NCBI RefSeq assembly: GCF_947507565.1 | Contig: NC_089182.1 | Coordinates: 2,914,001 to 2,978,000 of the forward strand | Reading direction: 5' to 3' | Origin: Oscarella lobularis | Taxonomy: Eukaryota; Porifera; Homoscleromorpha; Homosclerophorida; Oscarellidae | DNA length: 64,000 nucleotides | Part shown: positions 61,856 through 64,000 of the stretch, one piece after another | Layout: the number at the start of each line of letters is the position of its first letter | Position numbering within the stretch: position 1 is the stretch's first letter | Notes under the pieces: model-generated | Seen by the model: the letters and a program-made list of their open reading frames with translations, nothing else | The model's database searches: none | Told to the model about the DNA's origin: nothing | Position numbers and translations under genes: made by a program

Positions 61856-63289
61856 AGATCCACGCGCGTATCGCATATTCAAAGGTGGGCGGACGATCAA
61901 AGATAATTCAATATTGGTGTCCTGCCACAATTTGCAAGTCGTAATGAAATTCCCTTATCGCCCGGTCTCGTAGGGCTGCTCCCGCCACCATGACTAATGA
62001 ATGGCTGTGAAGGGGCAACCGGGCTCCTGCCGATATAATCATGCACACGGCGGGAACCCTTCCTCTTACAGTTTTCTTCCTGAGACCCAAAAGCTTTACT
62101 TAGCTGGCACCCGTTCTAAGAGCAACTAAGAGAACGCATTTCCTCTCCGTCCCGTAAACGCGTTGTTCAATAAGCCCATCGGCTTCTGGCTCGTCTAGCG
62201 TTTGCGGCAAACCGGGCGTAGCCTTCGCAATTATCTAATAGAATTAGACCATCTTAGCGTTGGCTAGGACGCGCTCACGCTGGGAAGAAAAGCGTCACTC
62301 GGCGTCGTTCGTCCGTTCGCGTTCGTAGCCAAAGTTTTCGATCGTGCACGAATCGTTTTTATTACGAGTGTCGCTCGTTTGCAAAGTTTAGAGTCGAAGA
62401 CGGTAAACTTATTGCACGATTCGGTAAACGGAGCTTTGACTTCGGAATCGAGTTTGCGGACGCGTTATTGAGTTTTCGTCGTTTGCGCTCTCGCTTCTCA
62501 TTCGCCTAATACGCGAAAGTTTGCTCACCGTACTCGAGTTGTTTCATCTATCGATTTGCATGGACAAGTGTATTAGGGTGGGCAATTAGTGGCAAGCAGA
62601 TTCGAGCGTTGCGATAGCGCGCGAAAAGCGATCGAGTCGACCCGTTCGAGATCTGGATGTGGCCATTTGCGGAACTGTAAACACACAAAACGTTGTCTGC
62701 TTATAGGACGCCCCGACGGGACGTCCTCGATCGCCTTCTGGCTGCCAGGTTGATGCATGACACTTCGTAAACCCCACGGTCTGCTCGATGTCTCATCGCG
62801 CCAAGCGATCGAGGAATATAGGGGGGCCCCAATACGCCGACCAGACTATGGCAAAAATTTGAATCCTGCGCAAATGTCGCCCAAGTCGTTCCCCCCCTCG
62901 GGCTGCATGCATGGCCCGTCACTTCGCCCCAGGGTCATCTAAGAGCTTACGACGTTTATCAAAACGGATTACGAAGAAAGTTTCGCTGATCTGAGGCATA
63001 TATTGCACTCGGTCGGATCGCTTAGGACCTCTTGATCGTCTCAGATAGACTCGTAGAACGGTTCAACGAGCCAGTCGGATGTTTATTCTGCGTTGAGTGC
63101 TCGAGGGGGCGTACGTTGATCTTTTCAATGAATCGTCAGTTTCCGTCTACCGGGTTTTGCTGCTCACACGTTGGATCCTGCTACAGTACAGCGACGAGGC
63201 CGTAGGATTCGCGCGAAAAGTCTAGGCGAACGCGCGCTTCTGATACAGATTGTACGGGATAGTCGCACGTCCGGGTATTCGCTTCCAAA
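61856..63289. other. Divergent intergenic region, forkhead / nardilysin
   Basis: 1.4 kb of GC-balanced sequence without a credible ORF, repeat or RNA gene. As the largest gene-free stretch outside the RPTP array and upstream of a developmental regulator, it is a reasonable place for forkhead regulatory elements. None could be identified by eye. Confidence 0.4.
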
Positions 63290-64000
63290 ATGGAGGAGCC
63301 AGTGAAATCGCCCAATGACAAGCGAATTTACCGGTCTGACGTCACTTGGCGGGCAAATGCGATCCACCTGATTGGTCATCTACAGGACGGTTACCCTTAG
63401 CAATGGCCTACGCGCTCTAGTTGTCTGCGATCCGAGTAAAACGGAAGAAGAAACAAGAGAATCAGACGAAGACCAAGACGCAGAGCAAGACGACATGTCT
63501 ACGGAACAAACGCCCGATCGAGATACGAAATTGGTACACGACGAAGAAACCAAAAACAATTAAAATTCGAAAAAATTCGAAAAAAATTCGCAGGCTGCAG
63601 CAGCTTTGTGCGTTGGAGTAGGCAGTTTTTCCGATCCAGACGATATACCTGGATTAGCTCATTTTATAGAACACAGTAAGTAGAGTATTTTCTTATAAAA
63701 ATTCAACTTTTTATATTCGTTCATTTATTCATTTATTTCTCAGTGGTGTTTCTTGGCTCCGAAAAATATCCCGAACCGAACGGTTTCGACGCTTTTCTAA
63801 AAAAGCACGGCGGCTGTTCGAACGCGTCGACCGATTGCGAAAGAGTTCGTAGTTCAACATTATTAATTATTTATGCAACTTTTTTCATTTTTTGTGCAGA
63901 CAGTCTTTCATTTTGAAGTACGTAGCAGTTATCTAAGAGAAGCCCTAGACAGGTTCACAGCCGTCTCGAACTCTCCTATTAAAATTCATTCTCTTTCCCA
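63290..64000 (+). CDS. Nardilysin-like M16 metallopeptidase, 5' part
   Basis: Zinc peptidase of the insulysin/pitrilysin family that cleaves before Arg in dibasic sites. Exons: 63290-63333, 63386-63533, 63594-63675, 63744-63844, 63900-63952, continuing beyond the window. Start is MEEPVKSPNDKRIYR then TVTLSNGLRALVV. Exon 2 contains an Asp/Glu-rich stretch (ESDEDQDAEQDD), the short equivalent of the acidic insert that distinguishes nardilysin from insulysin. Then come AAAALCVGVGSFSDPDDIPG and the inverted zinc motif HFIEH (H-x-x-E-H) in GLAHFIEHMVFLGS, followed by NGFDAFLKKHGG, NASTDCERTVFHFEV and LREALDRF. The splice at 63534 (GTACAC donor) is inferred from phase. Confidence 0.92.

Noticed and set aside
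62700-62900. Short GC-rich hairpins that could suggest an RNA gene
   Set aside because: Arms of only 5-6 bp, no tRNA-like T-loop or conserved RNA motif. No tRNA or rRNA was recognised anywhere in the window.

Overview
The window is eukaryotic and almost certainly metazoan. It contains an AMP-activated kinase, METTL4, TRAPPC13, NDUFB9, PSME3IP1, nardilysin, a forkhead factor, GT29 sialyltransferases and receptor tyrosine phosphatases (RPTPs). All of these are split by very short introns, mostly 45-60 bp. Compact spacing, tiny introns and a GT29 family in a gene-dense non-vertebrate genome fit a sponge, most plausibly a homoscleromorph such as Oscarella or Corticium. That placement is inference only.

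Layout. (1) 1-3867: two tandem minus-strand sialyltransferase genes with duplicated flanks. (2) 4024-5513 METTL4 (+) and 5497-7432 TRAPPC13 (-), whose coding ends overlap by 17 bp. (3) 7591-10055: complete AMPK catalytic alpha subunit (-), 15 exons, 557 aa. (4) 10163-12260: two tandem GTP cyclohydrolase I genes (-); a third intact copy lies at 21920-22850, with relics at about 20955-21190, 21430-21703 and 41155-41330. (5) 12450-57423: five tandem plus-strand RPTP genes, the dominant feature. (6) 57674-58581 PSME3IP1 (+), 58916-59585 NDUFB9-like (-), a small hypothetical membrane protein, 60382-61779 an intronless forkhead gene (-), and from 63290 the 5' end of nardilysin (+), which runs off the window.

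The RPTP array. By exon-by-exon reading, copy 1 has 37 coding exons, 2,143 codons. The order is signal peptide, fucolectin/F5-8C-like, Ig-like, TSP1, fucolectin/F5-8C-like, Ig-like, TSP1, Ig, Ig, five FN3, transmembrane helix, a further I-set Ig domain, PTP D1, PTP D2. The Ig domain between membrane helix and phosphatase is present in all five copies and is the most unusual thing here. Every ectodomain module starts and ends in phase 1. Copies 2, 3 and 5 look intact. Copy 1 has an in-frame TGA in an Ig exon whose skipping would keep the frame. Copy 4 has lost a splice acceptor just after the membrane helix, predicting a receptor without phosphatase. Copies 4 and 5 lack the first two ectodomain modules, and copy 5 has a second signal-peptide exon. 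Ectodomains differ as mosaic blocks, while the membrane-to-phosphatase half is nearly identical between copies, introns included. Spacers alternate between a GCH1 relic (after copies 1 and 3) and a foldback transposon-like element (after copies 2 and 4), so part of the array grew as two-gene units.

No tRNA, rRNA or CRISPR was found. Exon models come from reading splice sites and family similarity by eye; no transcript data were available.
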